DNA from: Halohasta salina
GTDB lineage: Archaea; Halobacteriota; Halobacteria; Halobacteriales; Haloferacaceae
Assembly: GCF_024178165.1 (NCBI RefSeq)
Contig: NZ_JAMZIE010000003.1
Location: 248,001-312,000, forward strand
Reading direction: 5' to 3'
Length of the DNA: 64,000 bases
The translations under genes and the position numbers were made by a program. Below are positions 7,886 through 16,762 of this stretch, in pieces (the first letter of the stretch is position 1; each line of letters begins with the position of its first letter). Below the pieces are notes generated by a model that did no database searches, was not told where the DNA came from, and was given only the letters and a program-made list of their open reading frames with translations.

Positions 7886-8874
7886 CCAGACAGCACGTGG
7901 ACGTGTCGAACGAGCGTCCCGTGAACTCGCCGCTCGAACCGTCTGTCGACCGTCCACCCCGCGTCCTCGGCTTCCGCTTCCCACGACCGGTCGGCGACCA
8001 CCACAGCTCTCGGGGCGATCCGGCGGGCCTCTGCCAGCGCTCCACCCACTAAGTCGGCGAGTTCATGGCGGGCGATCTTCGACTGGCGGCCGTAGGGGGC
8101 ATCGAAGACGACGGCATCGGCGCAGTCGTCGACCATCGGCAGGGCGGTCGCATCGCCGTGGATGATCTCGCCGCCGCCGTCGAGCAGCGCATCGAGGTTC
8201 TCCCGACTGCCGCGGGTCATCTTCCACTGGGCGTCGACGCCCACCACCGCGCTGCCGACGAGTCCCGCCTCCAACAGGAGGCCGCCGGTCCCACACATCG
8301 GGTCGACGACCCGCGTGTCGGGCCCGGCTCCCGCGATATTGACGAGCGCGCGGGCGTCGAGGGGGGCCATGCTCCCCGGCTGAAAGAAGGGCCGGTCGGT
8401 GGGCCGGCGCTCGCCGAAGTCGCGTTTGCTCTCGACGGTGAGCCACCCAATGAAACAGCGGTCTCGGCGCTCGCCGTCGACCTCGCCCGCCGAAAACAGC
8501 ACCCGAAGCTCGTGGTCGGGATCGTCGAGGTCGACCGAAAAGCCCCGGTCGACGAGTACCGCCCCCAGCCGCCGCTCGGCGGTTTGGGTGGAACAGCCGG
8601 TCGTCGACCGCACGTCGCGGGCCCGGACGGCCACCGAGCCCGTCCGGTCGATCGCCGCCGCTCGGAGGGCGGCTTCGGCGGCGTCGACCTCGGCGTCGGT
8701 CGTGGCGATCAGGTCGCTGGCGGCGTGGGTGTAGGCCAGCGTCCGGACCCCGTCGGCGTCGATCCCACGTGCGGTCGCCACCCCCGGCGCGGCAACCTCG
8801 AGTGCCGAGGCCGCCGACCGGGCCTCGCAGGCGGCGAAGGCGTCGTCGTCGCCGGCCAACTCCAGACAGTACAC
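7882..8874 (-). CDS. trmG10: tRNA (guanine-10) N2-dimethyltransferase
   Basis: Methylates G10 of tRNA. The first about 150 residues fit a THUMP RNA-binding domain. The rest is a Rossmann methyltransferase with a SAM motif at VVDPMCGTGGLLLEAGLVG and a catalytic motif DAPYG, a variant of D/N-P-P-Y. At 330 residues it is normal length. I chose the GTG giving V-Y-C-L-E-L because homologues I remember begin Y-x-L-E-L; an ATG 17 codons upstream is possible. Its 3' end overlaps the carrier gene by four bases (convergent). Confidence 0.88.
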   Translation of the reverse strand: MYCLELAGDDDAFAACEARSAASALEVAAPGVATARGIDADGVRTLAYTHAASDLIATTDAEVDAAEAALRAAAIDRTGSVAVRARDVRSTTGCSTQTAERRLGAVLVDRGFSVDLDDPDHELRVLFSAGEVDGERRDRCFIGWLTVESKRDFGERRPTDRPFFQPGSMAPLDARALVNIAGAGPDTRVVDPMCGTGGLLLEAGLVGSAVVGVDAQWKMTRGSRENLDALLDGGGEIIHGDATALPMVDDCADAVVFDAPYGRQSKIARHELADLVGGALAEARRIAPRAVVVADRSWEAEAEDAGWTVDRRFERRVHGTLVRHVHVLSG

Positions 8875-8994
8875 AGTCGACACTGCGGGATGGCGGCTAT
8901 CAGCGTGTCGGTCCCGGCCGACCATCAGGAGTAATTGGCCGTTGTCGACGACTAATCGGGGGGTACTGATATGCCCCCATCTCTTGCAAGCGGT

Positions 8995-9312
8995 ATGGAC
9001 GTCTCGACGGCCGAACTTCGGTGGTGGTTGCTGGCCGTGTTGCTCTACGGCGTCGGCGACTACGTCACGACCGTAGCCGCGGTCCGGCGGCGGGAGGTCG
9101 TCGAGGCCAACCCTGCGGTGATCGCGTTGCTGTCGGACTCGCCGGGACCGGTGGGGTTCGCGCTCCTGAAAGGCGGAGCGCTGGTGGTCTGTTTTTTAGG
9201 CTTCCTCTCGATTTCGACGAGCCCGATTGCGGTCGGCGTCCCGATCGGCATCTCGGTGCTCGGGGCGGTCGTCACCGCCTCGAATACGGTGATGCTGCTC
9301 ACAAGCGAGTAG
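8995..9312 (+). CDS. Small membrane protein, DUF5658-like
   Basis: 105 residues with three or four membrane helices. The first loop carries GDYVTTVAAVRRREVVEANP, where the D-x-x-T-T and E-x-N-P elements resemble the DUF5658 family; that match is by memory only. An in-frame ATG at 8971 is an alternative start. It is followed by the TBP gene, which has its own promoter. Function unknown. Confidence 0.65.
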   Translation: MDVSTAELRWWLLAVLLYGVGDYVTTVAAVRRREVVEANPAVIALLSDSPGPVGFALLKGGALVVCFLGFLSISTSPIAVGVPIGISVLGAVVTASNTVMLLTSE

Positions 9313-9360
9313 GGGGCCCCTCGAACGCGGCGGATTCGATCCGCCCCGGATTGACTTACA

Positions 9361-9367
9361 TTTATAC
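9361..9367 (+). promoter_or_regulatory. TATA box of tbp
   Basis: TTTATAC, preceded by ACA, lies 28-34 bases before the TBP start at 9395. Because it covers the ATG-containing stretch at 9368, it argues against that earlier start. Confidence 0.6.
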
Positions 9368-9394
9368 ATGGGACGGGCGATAGCCCAGATACGA

Positions 9395-9955
9395 ATGCGC
9401 GATCCGAAAGAAACGATCTCCATCGAGAACGTGGTCGCCTCGACGGGGATCGGTCAGGAACTCGACCTCCAGAGCGTGGCGATGGACCTCGACGGGGCCG
9501 ACTACGACCCCGAGCAGTTCCCCGGCTTGGTCTACCGCACCCAGTCGCCGAAATCCGCCGCGCTGATCTTCCGGTCGGGCAAGATCGTCTGTACCGGCGC
9601 GAACTCCACGACGGCCGTCCACGAGAGCCTCGATATCGTCTTCGAGAAGCTACGGGAACTCCAGATCCCGATCGACGACGAGCCCGAGATCACCGTCCAG
9701 AACATCGTCACCAGCGCCGATCTCGGGACCGACCTCAACCTCAACGCGATCGCCATCGGGCTCGGCCTCGAAAACATCGAGTACGAACCCGAGCAGTTCC
9801 CCGGGCTGGTCTACCGGCTCGACGAGCCGGAGGTCGTCGCGCTGTTGTTCGGCTCCGGCAAGCTCGTCATCACCGGCGGCAAGGAGCCCAGCGACGCCGA
9901 GGCCGCCGTCGACGTCATCACCGACCGGCTCGACGACCTCGGGTTGTTGGCCTGA
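9395..9955 (+). CDS. tbp: TATA-box-binding protein
   Basis: General transcription factor that binds TATA boxes and recruits TFB and RNA polymerase. The 186-residue protein is two copies of the TBP saddle repeat: both halves contain EQFPGLVYR and SGK(I/L)V-T-G. The M-R-D-P-K-E-T start matches known haloarchaeal TBPs; an ATG nine codons upstream overlaps the promoter. Haloarchaea often carry several TBPs, and this one looks like the conserved chromosomal type. No tfb lies nearby. Confidence 0.97.
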   Translation: MRDPKETISIENVVASTGIGQELDLQSVAMDLDGADYDPEQFPGLVYRTQSPKSAALIFRSGKIVCTGANSTTAVHESLDIVFEKLRELQIPIDDEPEITVQNIVTSADLGTDLNLNAIAIGLGLENIEYEPEQFPGLVYRLDEPEVVALLFGSGKLVITGGKEPSDAEAAVDVITDRLDDLGLLA

Positions 9956-9995
9956 AAACCGACAGTTTCGACACCCTACAGCGGCTACCGCCGGT

Positions 9996-10385
9996 ATGGT
10001 GGCCACGCTCCTGTCGGCTCCGTTCGTCCTGCAAGCGCCTCCCAGCCCGATATCGGTGCTCGGCACCGTCGGTCTGCTGGCGCTGTTCCTCTCGCTGACC
10101 GCTCATCTAGCCGCCCGGAACGTCCTCGGCGACGTCTCGCCGGCCAAGGCCCTCGGCGTCGGCGCGGGGCCTGCGGCCGTCTCGGTCGCCACGCCGCTGT
10201 TGTCGTTGCCCGGTGTCGTCGGCATCCTCTCGGCGATCGTCGTCGACGGCGTGGCGATCAAACTGGTCTACGATCAGCCGCGCCGCGTGACCCTCTCGCT
10301 GCTGGCGGTCCACGCGATCGTCTCGGTGCTTCTCGGGACCGTCATCTTCGGCGGGCTGATCCTGCTGTCGACCGTCCCCGGCTGA
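9996..10385 (+). CDS. Small hydrophobic membrane protein, unknown
   Basis: 129 residues, almost entirely hydrophobic, with about four helices and a short positively charged loop (YDQPRRVTLS). It lies 40 bases after tbp on the same strand and could be co-transcribed. I recognise it only as a haloarchaeal membrane protein of unknown role. Confidence 0.65.
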   Translation: MVATLLSAPFVLQAPPSPISVLGTVGLLALFLSLTAHLAARNVLGDVSPAKALGVGAGPAAVSVATPLLSLPGVVGILSAIVVDGVAIKLVYDQPRRVTLSLLAVHAIVSVLLGTVIFGGLILLSTVPG

Positions 10386-10436
10386 CTCCGATTCCGCAAC
10401 CACAGCCTACAGGTAGCGGTGTGCCGATGGGCCGGT

Positions 10437-11414
10437 ATGCGCCGTCTCCAGTGGCTCCTCTGGAACCGATCGGAACGCCGACTCCGCGCGCCGTGGCGGC
10501 TCGCGGTAGGCCTCGTGTTTTTCGGGCTGGTGGCGGTCGCCAGCGTGTTGGGCCTCCAACTCCTTCGGGTGGTCCTCGGGGTCGACGGGCTCCTCAATGC
10601 CGCCGGACCTACGGTCCGGCCGCTGGTGTTGAATGCCGTCGTCGGGCTCCTCGTCGCGGCGGCGCTCGTGGTGGTCGCTCGCCTCCTCGATCGCCGGCTG
10701 ATGTCGGATTACGGCCTCGGAGTCGACCGCGAGTGGTGGGTCGACTGGGCGGTCGGCCTCGTGATCGGTGCGGGAGCGATCACGGCGGCCGTGGCGGTCG
10801 GGCTCGCCGGCGGCTGGCTCGCCGTCGACCGGGTCGGTCCTGCGGCCGGCTCGCTGCCGGCGTTTGCCGCGCTTACGGCCGTCTTCGTCGTCGTCGGTTT
10901 CTACGAGGAGTTGTTCGTCCGTGGCTATCTCCTGACCAACCTCGCCGAGGGGTTCCGGTGGGTCGATCGCTTCGGCGCGCCCGTCGCCGCCGCCCTCGCC
11001 ACCCTGTTGTCGGCGCTGCTGTTCGGCGGTCTCCACGCGACGAACCCGAGTGCGACGACCGCGAGCACGATCGTCATCGCGGCGGCAGGGGTGATGCTCG
11101 CCCTCGGCTACCTCTACACCGGGGAGTTGGCGCTGTCGATCGGCATCCACACCACGTGGAACGCGTTTCAGGGACTCGTCTACGGCCTCCCGGTCAGCGG
11201 CATCAGCCTCCCGGTGTCGATCGTCCGCACCGCCCCCCGCGGGTCGACGGTCGTCTCCGGCGGCCCGTTCGGTCCGGAGGCCGGCCTGTTGGGACTGTTC
11301 GGTGTCATCGTGGCGGCGCTCGGCGTCGTCGGCTACTGTCGGTTCCGGTACGGTACCATCGCGGTTCGTCCGACGATCAGTTCGCCGACACTCCGGGCCG
11401 TTTCCGGCGAGTAG
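10437..11414 (+). CDS. CPBP family intramembrane glutamic protease
   Basis: A 325-residue membrane protein of the CAAX-protease/bacteriocin-processing (Abi) superfamily. All three motifs are present: E157-E158-x-x-x-R162 (FYEELFVRGYLL), the HATNP motif with H200, and H238 in IHTTWNAF. The catalytic site should therefore be intact. The N-terminus (RRLQWLLWNRSERRLR) is basic and cytosolic. Substrates of haloarchaeal members are unknown. It ends seven bases before the convergent hisG. Confidence 0.88.
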   Translation: MRRLQWLLWNRSERRLRAPWRLAVGLVFFGLVAVASVLGLQLLRVVLGVDGLLNAAGPTVRPLVLNAVVGLLVAAALVVVARLLDRRLMSDYGLGVDREWWVDWAVGLVIGAGAITAAVAVGLAGGWLAVDRVGPAAGSLPAFAALTAVFVVVGFYEELFVRGYLLTNLAEGFRWVDRFGAPVAAALATLLSALLFGGLHATNPSATTASTIVIAAAGVMLALGYLYTGELALSIGIHTTWNAFQGLVYGLPVSGISLPVSIVRTAPRGSTVVSGGPFGPEAGLLGLFGVIVAALGVVGYCRFRYGTIAVRPTISSPTLRAVSGE

Positions 11415-11421
11415 GCAGTGA

Positions 11422-12267
11422 CTACTCGACGAGCCGCTCGATTTCGGTAACTAAAATATCGCTTGCACCTTCGCTTTTCAGATCGTTGATCACTTCGAAC
11501 ACCTGTCGTTCGTCGACAACCGCATGGACGGCCACGTCCTCGCTGCCGGCGACGTCCATCACCGTCGGGCCGCCGAGACCGGGAATGACGTTCTGGACGG
11601 CTGCGAGGTTCTTTTCGTCGACGTTCATCATGAGGTAGCGTTTGTCGTTGGCCGCCAGCACGGATTCCAGCGCCGTCACGAGCTGTTGGACCTTTTCGTT
11701 GCCGGCGGTTTCCTCGCGGGCGAACAGCCGGACCGAACTCGCCAACACCTCGTCGAGGACGGAGAGCCGGTTGACCCGCAGCGTGGTTCCGGTCGAGGTG
11801 ATGTCGACGATGGCGTCGGCCATCTCGACGTGCGGGGTGAGTTCGGTCGCGCCCGTTACCTCGATGATCTCGGTGTCGATCTTCCGGGCGCGGAAGTACT
11901 GCTCGGTGATCGTCGGGAACTCGGTGGCGACCTTCTTGCCGTCCAACTGCTCGGGGTCGGTGATGTCGCCGTCTTCGGGGGCCGCCAGCACGAGCCGACA
12001 GCGGCCGTAGTCGAGATCGAGGAGTTCCGAGAGGTCCGCCTCCGACTCGTGGACCTGATCAAGACCGGTGACGCCGACTTCGGCCGCGCCGTCGGCGACG
12101 TACTCGGGGATGTCGGCGGCCCGTGCGAACAGGATGCTCACCTCGGGGTCGACCGTCTCGGCGTACAGCTTGCGGTCGGCTCCGTTCTCGATGTGGAGCC
12201 CCGCCCGTTCGAGAAGCTCCACCGTCGGCTCGTGCAGTCGACCCTTGTTAGGCACGGCAATGCGCAT
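11422..12267 (-). CDS. hisG: ATP phosphoribosyltransferase, long form
   Basis: First step of histidine synthesis: ATP plus PRPP gives phosphoribosyl-ATP. The 281-residue length and the C-terminal ACT-like domain (from about residue 205) mark the long HisG_L form, which is feedback-inhibited by histidine and needs no HisZ. The start [11 protein letters not shown] is typical, and [14 protein letters not shown] is the PRPP-binding region. It stands alone with no other his gene in the window. Confidence 0.97.
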   Translation of the reverse strand: MRIAVPNKGRLHEPTVELLERAGLHIENGADRKLYAETVDPEVSILFARAADIPEYVADGAAEVGVTGLDQVHESEADLSELLDLDYGRCRLVLAAPEDGDITDPEQLDGKKVATEFPTITEQYFRARKIDTEIIEVTGATELTPHVEMADAIVDITSTGTTLRVNRLSVLDEVLASSVRLFAREETAGNEKVQQLVTALESVLAANDKRYLMMNVDEKNLAAVQNVIPGLGGPTVMDVAGSEDVAVHAVVDERQVFEVINDLKSEGASDILVTEIERLVE

Positions 12268-12348
12268 ATCCTCCCTCTCTGTCGAGGGGGCAACTGTCTT
12301 TCCCTCCCGGAGCGCAACCGATTTGCCTCTCGGAGAACACCGACCGGT

Positions 12349-13023
12349 ATGCCTGGGCTCCCGATGTATGCCGCCGTGCCGCTTCAGCTGTCGGTCGACC
12401 CAGTATGGTTCGTCGCGGTCGCCGTGGTCGTCTTCGGCGTCGGGGCGATCGTCGCGCCAGTGGTCGCGCTGTCGCTCCGGGAGACCCGAGCGCCGACACC
12501 CGACGAGCGCGACCGGCTCGCCCGGCTGGAGGCCACCGACACCGCTTCCGACCGGATCCGCATCGTCGACGGCGACGGGGTCGAGGTGTCGCTCCGCGGA
12601 CCGCCCGGTAGGCGGTCCCTACTGGTGTCGACGGCCGTCTTCGACCTCGACGAATCGACGGCCGCTGCACTCCTCGCCGCCGAACGCGCCCGCGGTCGGT
12701 ATCTGTATATCGAGTACCGCGCGCTGGCTGCTGCGAGCGTGATCGGCATCGCGACCGGGATGTTCGGCGGGCTGGTGACCTTTTCCGACGGCCTGTTTTT
12801 CATCGCGGTCGCCGCGCTCTGGCTGTTTTGGATGGGTCGACGGCTCCAGTTCGCGGCCGATAACGCCGCAGCCCGGCGGGTCGGCAGCGAGACGCTCGCG
12901 GCGGCCTTCGAGACCGCCGCCGCGCGCCGGGGCGTCGACCCCGAATCCGCGACCTGGCGGACCTACTTCGAGGTCCAACCGCCCTTGGGCCAGCGGATCG
13001 ACCGGCTCCGGGACCGATCCTGA
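12349..13023 (+). CDS. Degenerate M48-type membrane peptidase homologue
   Basis: A 224-residue protein with one N-terminal helix and two near residues 125-165. Its plan matches HtpX/M48 metallopeptidases, but the zinc site is gone. Where HExxH is expected it reads A111-E112-R113-A114-R115. The later [13 protein letters not shown] resembles the E-x-x-A-D helix, and [13 protein letters not shown] matches the C-terminal H-P-P-L-x-x-R-I-x-x-L signature. It is probably a catalytically dead scaffold or regulator. An ATG at 12367 is an alternative start. Confidence 0.65.
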   Translation: MPGLPMYAAVPLQLSVDPVWFVAVAVVVFGVGAIVAPVVALSLRETRAPTPDERDRLARLEATDTASDRIRIVDGDGVEVSLRGPPGRRSLLVSTAVFDLDESTAAALLAAERARGRYLYIEYRALAAASVIGIATGMFGGLVTFSDGLFFIAVAALWLFWMGRRLQFAADNAAARRVGSETLAAAFETAAARRGVDPESATWRTYFEVQPPLGQRIDRLRDRS

Positions 13024-13055
13024 TTTCTTAAGGGACCGCCGTCCGAACCCTCTGC

Positions 13056-14345
13056 ATGGACGACGTATACGCGATCGAGGGCGGCCACGTACTGACGCCC
13101 GACTTCGAGGTGCGCAACGCCGACGTGCTGGTCGACCGCGAGGCCGGTGAGGTCATCGAGGTCGGAGACGTGTCGGCCGCCGAGACACTGGACGCGACCG
13201 GCTGTTTAGTTATGCCGGGGCTAACGAACGCCCACACCCACGTCGCGATGACGCTGCTCCGCGGCCACGCCGACGACAAACCGCTCGACGCGTGGTTGCA
13301 GGAGGACATCTGGCCGGTCGAGGCCGAACTCACTCCAGAGGATATCCGCGTCGGAACGGAACTCGGGCTCGTCGAGTTCATCAAAAACGGGATCACCGGC
13401 TTCGCCGACAGCTACTTCGAGGTCTCCGAGATCGCTGCTGCCACCGAGCAGTCCGGCCTCCGGGCCAACCTCTGTCACGCCTTCATTACCATCGGGAAGG
13501 ACGACGAGGCCGCTCGGGCCGACGCTCAGGAGGGCCTCGATATCGCCCGCGAGTTCGAGGGAGCAGCCGACGGCCGGATCACGACCGCGCTGATGCCCCA
13601 CTCGTTGACGACCGTCGAAACCGAGTACCTCGAAGCGTTCGTCTCGGAGGCCCGCGAGGCCGGCATCCCGCTGCACTACCACGCCAACGAGACCGAAAAC
13701 GAGGTCGACCCTATCGTCTCCGAGCACGGCGTCCGCCCGCTGGAGTACGCCGCCGACCTGGGGATGCTGACCGACGATGACTTCTTGGCCCACTGTGTCC
13801 ACGTCGACGAGACGGAGATCGACCTGCTGGCCGAGACGGGCGCGAGCGTGATCCACTGTCCGGCCTCGAACATGAAACTCGCGAGCGGAATCGCCCCGAT
13901 TCAGGAGATGCTCGACGCGGGCGTCAACGTCGGTCTCGGCACTGATGGTGCGGCCTCGAACAACGATCTCGGCCTCTTCGACGAGATCCGCGATGCGGCG
14001 ATGATCGGGAAGCTCGCCCGCGGTGACGCCCGCGATGTGGCCGCCGAAGACGCGGTGCGGATGGCCACCGAGGGCAGTGCCGAAGCCATCGGCCTGCCGG
14101 TCGGCCGACTCGAAGCTGGGGGGACCGCCGACCTCGCAGTGGTCGACTTCGACGCCCCACACCTCACGCCGATCCACGACTACGTGAGCCATCTGGCCTA
14201 CGCGGTCCGCGGCTCGGACGTCCGCCATACGATCTGTGACGGCGAGGTGCTGATGGAAGACCGCGAGGTGCAGACGTTGGACGAAGCGGATGTGAAACAG
14301 CGGGCAAGCGAGGCCGCTGCCGCGCTGGTCGACCGCGCCGAGTAG
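13056..14345 (+). CDS. mtaD: 5-methylthioadenosine / S-adenosylhomocysteine deaminase
   Basis: An amidohydrolase that deaminates the adenine of SAH, MTA or 5'-deoxyadenosine to the inosine form. Metal and catalytic residues are visible: H60-x-H62 (NAHTHVAM), the HYHANETE motif, LAHCVHVDE and GTDGAASNN. The 429-residue length is normal. A TTCTTAAGG box 24-31 bases upstream suggests a leaderless message. An AhcY-type hydrolase follows 310 bases downstream on the same strand, separated by a 58-codon gene. This suggests an SAH recycling route that passes through S-inosylhomocysteine. Confidence 0.9.
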   Translation: MDDVYAIEGGHVLTPDFEVRNADVLVDREAGEVIEVGDVSAAETLDATGCLVMPGLTNAHTHVAMTLLRGHADDKPLDAWLQEDIWPVEAELTPEDIRVGTELGLVEFIKNGITGFADSYFEVSEIAAATEQSGLRANLCHAFITIGKDDEAARADAQEGLDIAREFEGAADGRITTALMPHSLTTVETEYLEAFVSEAREAGIPLHYHANETENEVDPIVSEHGVRPLEYAADLGMLTDDDFLAHCVHVDETEIDLLAETGASVIHCPASNMKLASGIAPIQEMLDAGVNVGLGTDGAASNNDLGLFDEIRDAAMIGKLARGDARDVAAEDAVRMATEGSAEAIGLPVGRLEAGGTADLAVVDFDAPHLTPIHDYVSHLAYAVRGSDVRHTICDGEVLMEDREVQTLDEADVKQRASEAAAALVDRAE

Positions 14346-14404
14346 GTCGATCCGCCACCGGAGGTATCGAGCCGGTAACAGGGAGTTCCTGTCAGCCACC
14401 TTGA

Positions 14405-14410
14405 TTTAAA
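14405..14410 (+). promoter_or_regulatory. TATA box for the 58-residue membrane protein
   Basis: TTTAAA, within GATTTAAAAGTATAC, lies 25-30 bases before the ATG at 14435. It gives this small gene, and perhaps ahcY behind it, a promoter separate from the deaminase gene. Confidence 0.55.
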
Positions 14411-14434
14411 AGTATACGGCATATACTCATCCGT

Positions 14435-14611
14435 ATGGAGCGGTCGACCGAGGCACTACTCACCGCGGTTATCGGGGTACTGGGGGCAGTTGGGTTTCTC
14501 GCATTGACGGTCTACCCTTTCCAGTATGGGTTCGGCGAGAGCCTCGTACTGATCGGCGCGCTCGTCGCTGCCCTCCTGTTCCAGACGGTGCTGGACGACA
14601 CCTCCTTCTGA
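14435..14611 (+). CDS. 58-residue two-helix membrane protein
   Basis: Reads M-E-R-S-T-E-A-L-L and has two hydrophobic helices joined by a YPFQYGFGES turn, ending LDDTSF. Its own TATA box at 14405 places it as a leaderless gene, which supports its being real despite its length. It is sandwiched between the SAH deaminase and the AhcY homologue and ends 43 bases before the latter. No family recognised. Confidence 0.6.
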   Translation: MERSTEALLTAVIGVLGAVGFLALTVYPFQYGFGESLVLIGALVAALLFQTVLDDTSF

Positions 14612-14654
14612 CCCGCTTCGGTACCGTTTTCACCGCCTGCGGTGAACCTCCTGT

Positions 14655-15944
14655 ATGAGCGAATCAGCGTACCCGCCGGTCTCTGCCCACCTCGACGATG
14701 TCGAGGCCGCCGAGGCCGAGGGTCGACGCAAGATGGAGTGGGCGCTACAGCACATGCCGATCCTGCAGTCGCTCCGCGAGGAGTTCGAAGCCGACCAACC
14801 CCTCGACGGCGAGACGATCGGGATGGCGATGCACGTCGAAGCCAAGACCGCCAATCTGGTCGAACTGCTTGCCCTCGGCGGCGCGGAGGTCGCCATCACC
14901 GGCTGTAATCCGCTCTCGACGCACGACGACGTGAGCGCGGCGCTTGACGCCCACGAGAACATCACCTCCTACGCCGTCCGCGGCGTCGACGACGATGACT
15001 ACTACGCCGCCATCGACGCCGTCCTTGACCACGAGCCGACGATCACGGTCGACGACGGGATGGACATGATCGCGGCGATCCACGAGGATCACCCCGAGCT
15101 CATCGAGACCATCGTCGGCGGCTGCGAGGAGACCACGACCGGCGTCCACCGACTGCGCGCGATGGACGACGACGGCGCGCTCGAATACCCGGTCTTCGCG
15201 GTCAACGACACCCCGATGAAGACGCTGTTCGACAACGTCCACGGCACCGGCGAGTCCTCGCTGGCCACCATCGCGATGACGACGAACCTCTCGTATGCGG
15301 GCAAGAACGTCGTCGTCGCGGGCTACGGCTACTGCGGAAAGGGCGTCGCCAAGAAGGCCGCCGGCCAGAACGCCAACGTCATCGTCACCGAAGTCGACCC
15401 CCGGAAGGCGCTGGAAGCCCACATGGAGGGCTACGACGTGATGCCCATGAAGAAGGCGGCCGCCGAGGCCGACCTCATCCTGACGACCACCGGCAACCGC
15501 GACGTGGTCGTCGACGAACACTTCGACCAAATGAAGGACGGCGTCCTGCTCGCCAACGCGGGCCACTTCGACATCGAGATCGATCTGGTCGCACTCGAAG
15601 AGCGCGCGGTCGACACATACGAGGCCCGCGAGGGTGTCGAAGCCTACGAGATGCCGGACGGCCGCCGGCTCAACGTCCTCGCCGAAGGGCGGCTCGTCAA
15701 CCTCGCCGCGCCGGTCGCGCTGGGCCACCCCGTCGAGGTGATGGACCAGAGCTTCGGCGTCCAGGCTGTCGCCGTCCGTGAACTCGCTCACAACGGCGCG
15801 GCCTACGAGCCCGGCGTCCACGAGGTGCCCGACGAGCTGGATCGGGAGATCGCCGAGATCAAACTCGACGCCGAGGGCGTCGACCACGACTCGCTGACCG
15901 ACGAGCAACGCGAGTACATGGGCAGCTGGGATCACGGAACCTGA
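14655..15944 (+). CDS. ahcY: S-adenosyl/S-inosyl-homocysteine hydrolase (AhcY family)
   Basis: Cleaves the thioether of S-adenosylhomocysteine, or of its inosine form, using bound NAD. The family landmarks are present: EETTTGVHRL, NDTPMKTLFDN with the catalytic lysine, the NAD loop GYGYCGKGVA and GHFDIEI. The 429-residue length is normal. The base-recognition strand reads H60-V-E62-A-K64-T-A, where eukaryotic enzymes have H-M-T-V-E-T-A. This Glu/Lys pair would suit a hypoxanthine base. With the SAH deaminase upstream, the physiological substrate may be S-inosylhomocysteine; that part is inference. Confidence 0.93.
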   Translation: MSESAYPPVSAHLDDVEAAEAEGRRKMEWALQHMPILQSLREEFEADQPLDGETIGMAMHVEAKTANLVELLALGGAEVAITGCNPLSTHDDVSAALDAHENITSYAVRGVDDDDYYAAIDAVLDHEPTITVDDGMDMIAAIHEDHPELIETIVGGCEETTTGVHRLRAMDDDGALEYPVFAVNDTPMKTLFDNVHGTGESSLATIAMTTNLSYAGKNVVVAGYGYCGKGVAKKAAGQNANVIVTEVDPRKALEAHMEGYDVMPMKKAAAEADLILTTTGNRDVVVDEHFDQMKDGVLLANAGHFDIEIDLVALEERAVDTYEAREGVEAYEMPDGRRLNVLAEGRLVNLAAPVALGHPVEVMDQSFGVQAVAVRELAHNGAAYEPGVHEVPDELDREIAEIKLDAEGVDHDSLTDEQREYMGSWDHGT

Positions 15945-15990
15945 GGGCGGACTCCCGACTGTTTAAGACGGTCGGCCGAAAGATCACTGT

Positions 15991-16182
15991 ATGAAAATCG
16001 GCTGGGCCTACATGGGAATCAGTGCGCTGCTGGTCATCGTCGGGACGTTCATGGCTATCGACGGGATCGACCCCTACGGCGATCTCCTGCTTGCGAGTTC
16101 GCTGCTGTTCATCTATTTGGGGTCGAACGCATTGGCCGACGACCGGAAGGCACGCGAGGCCGCCGAGGCGGACACCGAGTGA
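15991..16182 (+). CDS. 63-residue two-helix membrane protein
   Basis: Starts MKIGWAYMGISALLVIVG and has two hydrophobic helices, then a charged tail (DDRKAREAAEADTE). A GTTTAAGAC box 22-30 bases upstream fits a leaderless gene. It follows ahcY on the same strand and precedes hjc. Function unknown. Confidence 0.65.
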   Translation: MKIGWAYMGISALLVIVGTFMAIDGIDPYGDLLLASSLLFIYLGSNALADDRKAREAAEADTE

Positions 16183-16260
16183 TGCGACTCTCACCGCCCG
16201 TCCGCAGTAGTCTCTGCCTACTTCTCGATATGCGTACCACCGTGTCGATGGAGGGCATCG

Positions 16261-16683
16261 ATGGCGGCCAATAGGAAGGGCGACCGCCGGGAACGCGAAC
16301 TGGTCAACCGCCTCGACGAGGCCGGATTCGCAGTGATGCGAGCGCCGGCCAGCGGCAGCGCGACCGACCGGGAACTCCCCGACGTGTTGGCCGGCGACGG
16401 CGAGCGGTTCTACGCCATCGAGGCCAAATCCAGCAGCGGCGATCCGATCTACCTCTCGGGTGAGGAGGTCGAAGCCCTCATCTATTTCGCCCAGAACTTC
16501 GGCGCGAAGGCCCGCATCGGCGTCCGGTTCGACCGCGAAGACTGGTACTTCTTCCATCCCGGCGACCTCTATACGACCGACGGCGGCAACTACCGCGTTA
16601 AAAAGGAGACCGCACTCGCCGACGGCGTCGACTTCGAGGAGTTCGTCGGCATCAGCACCAAGACGACGCTCGACGACCTCTAG
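16261..16683 (+). CDS. hjc: Archaeal Holliday junction resolvase Hjc
   Basis: A structure-specific endonuclease that cuts four-way junctions during recombination and fork repair. The 140-residue protein has the archaeal Hjc nuclease core: basic start [12 protein letters not shown] with E11, then LPDV with D41 and the E54-x-K56 pair in YAIEAKSS. The insert SATDREL before the aspartate is slightly longer than in Pyrococcus. It lies 900 bases from priL, in a region rich in replication genes. Confidence 0.95.
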   Translation: MAANRKGDRRERELVNRLDEAGFAVMRAPASGSATDRELPDVLAGDGERFYAIEAKSSSGDPIYLSGEEVEALIYFAQNFGAKARIGVRFDREDWYFFHPGDLYTTDGGNYRVKKETALADGVDFEEFVGISTKTTLDDL

Positions 16684-16762
16684 TTGCTAATCAATTCAGT
16701 CTAAATATATCTTCTTTGCTTTTTGAATAAAGGATATGAGCACGTAGCCGGAAGGGACACTA

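Noticed and set aside
14745-15935. Long open frame antisense to ahcY
   Set aside because: It mirrors the AhcY codons and has no recognisable domain, promoter or ribosome site.
16684-16762. Possible RNA gene in the AT-rich gap before the lipoprotein gene
   Set aside because: There is no stable hairpin or known RNA motif. The AT-richness is explained by a promoter (CTAAATATATC).
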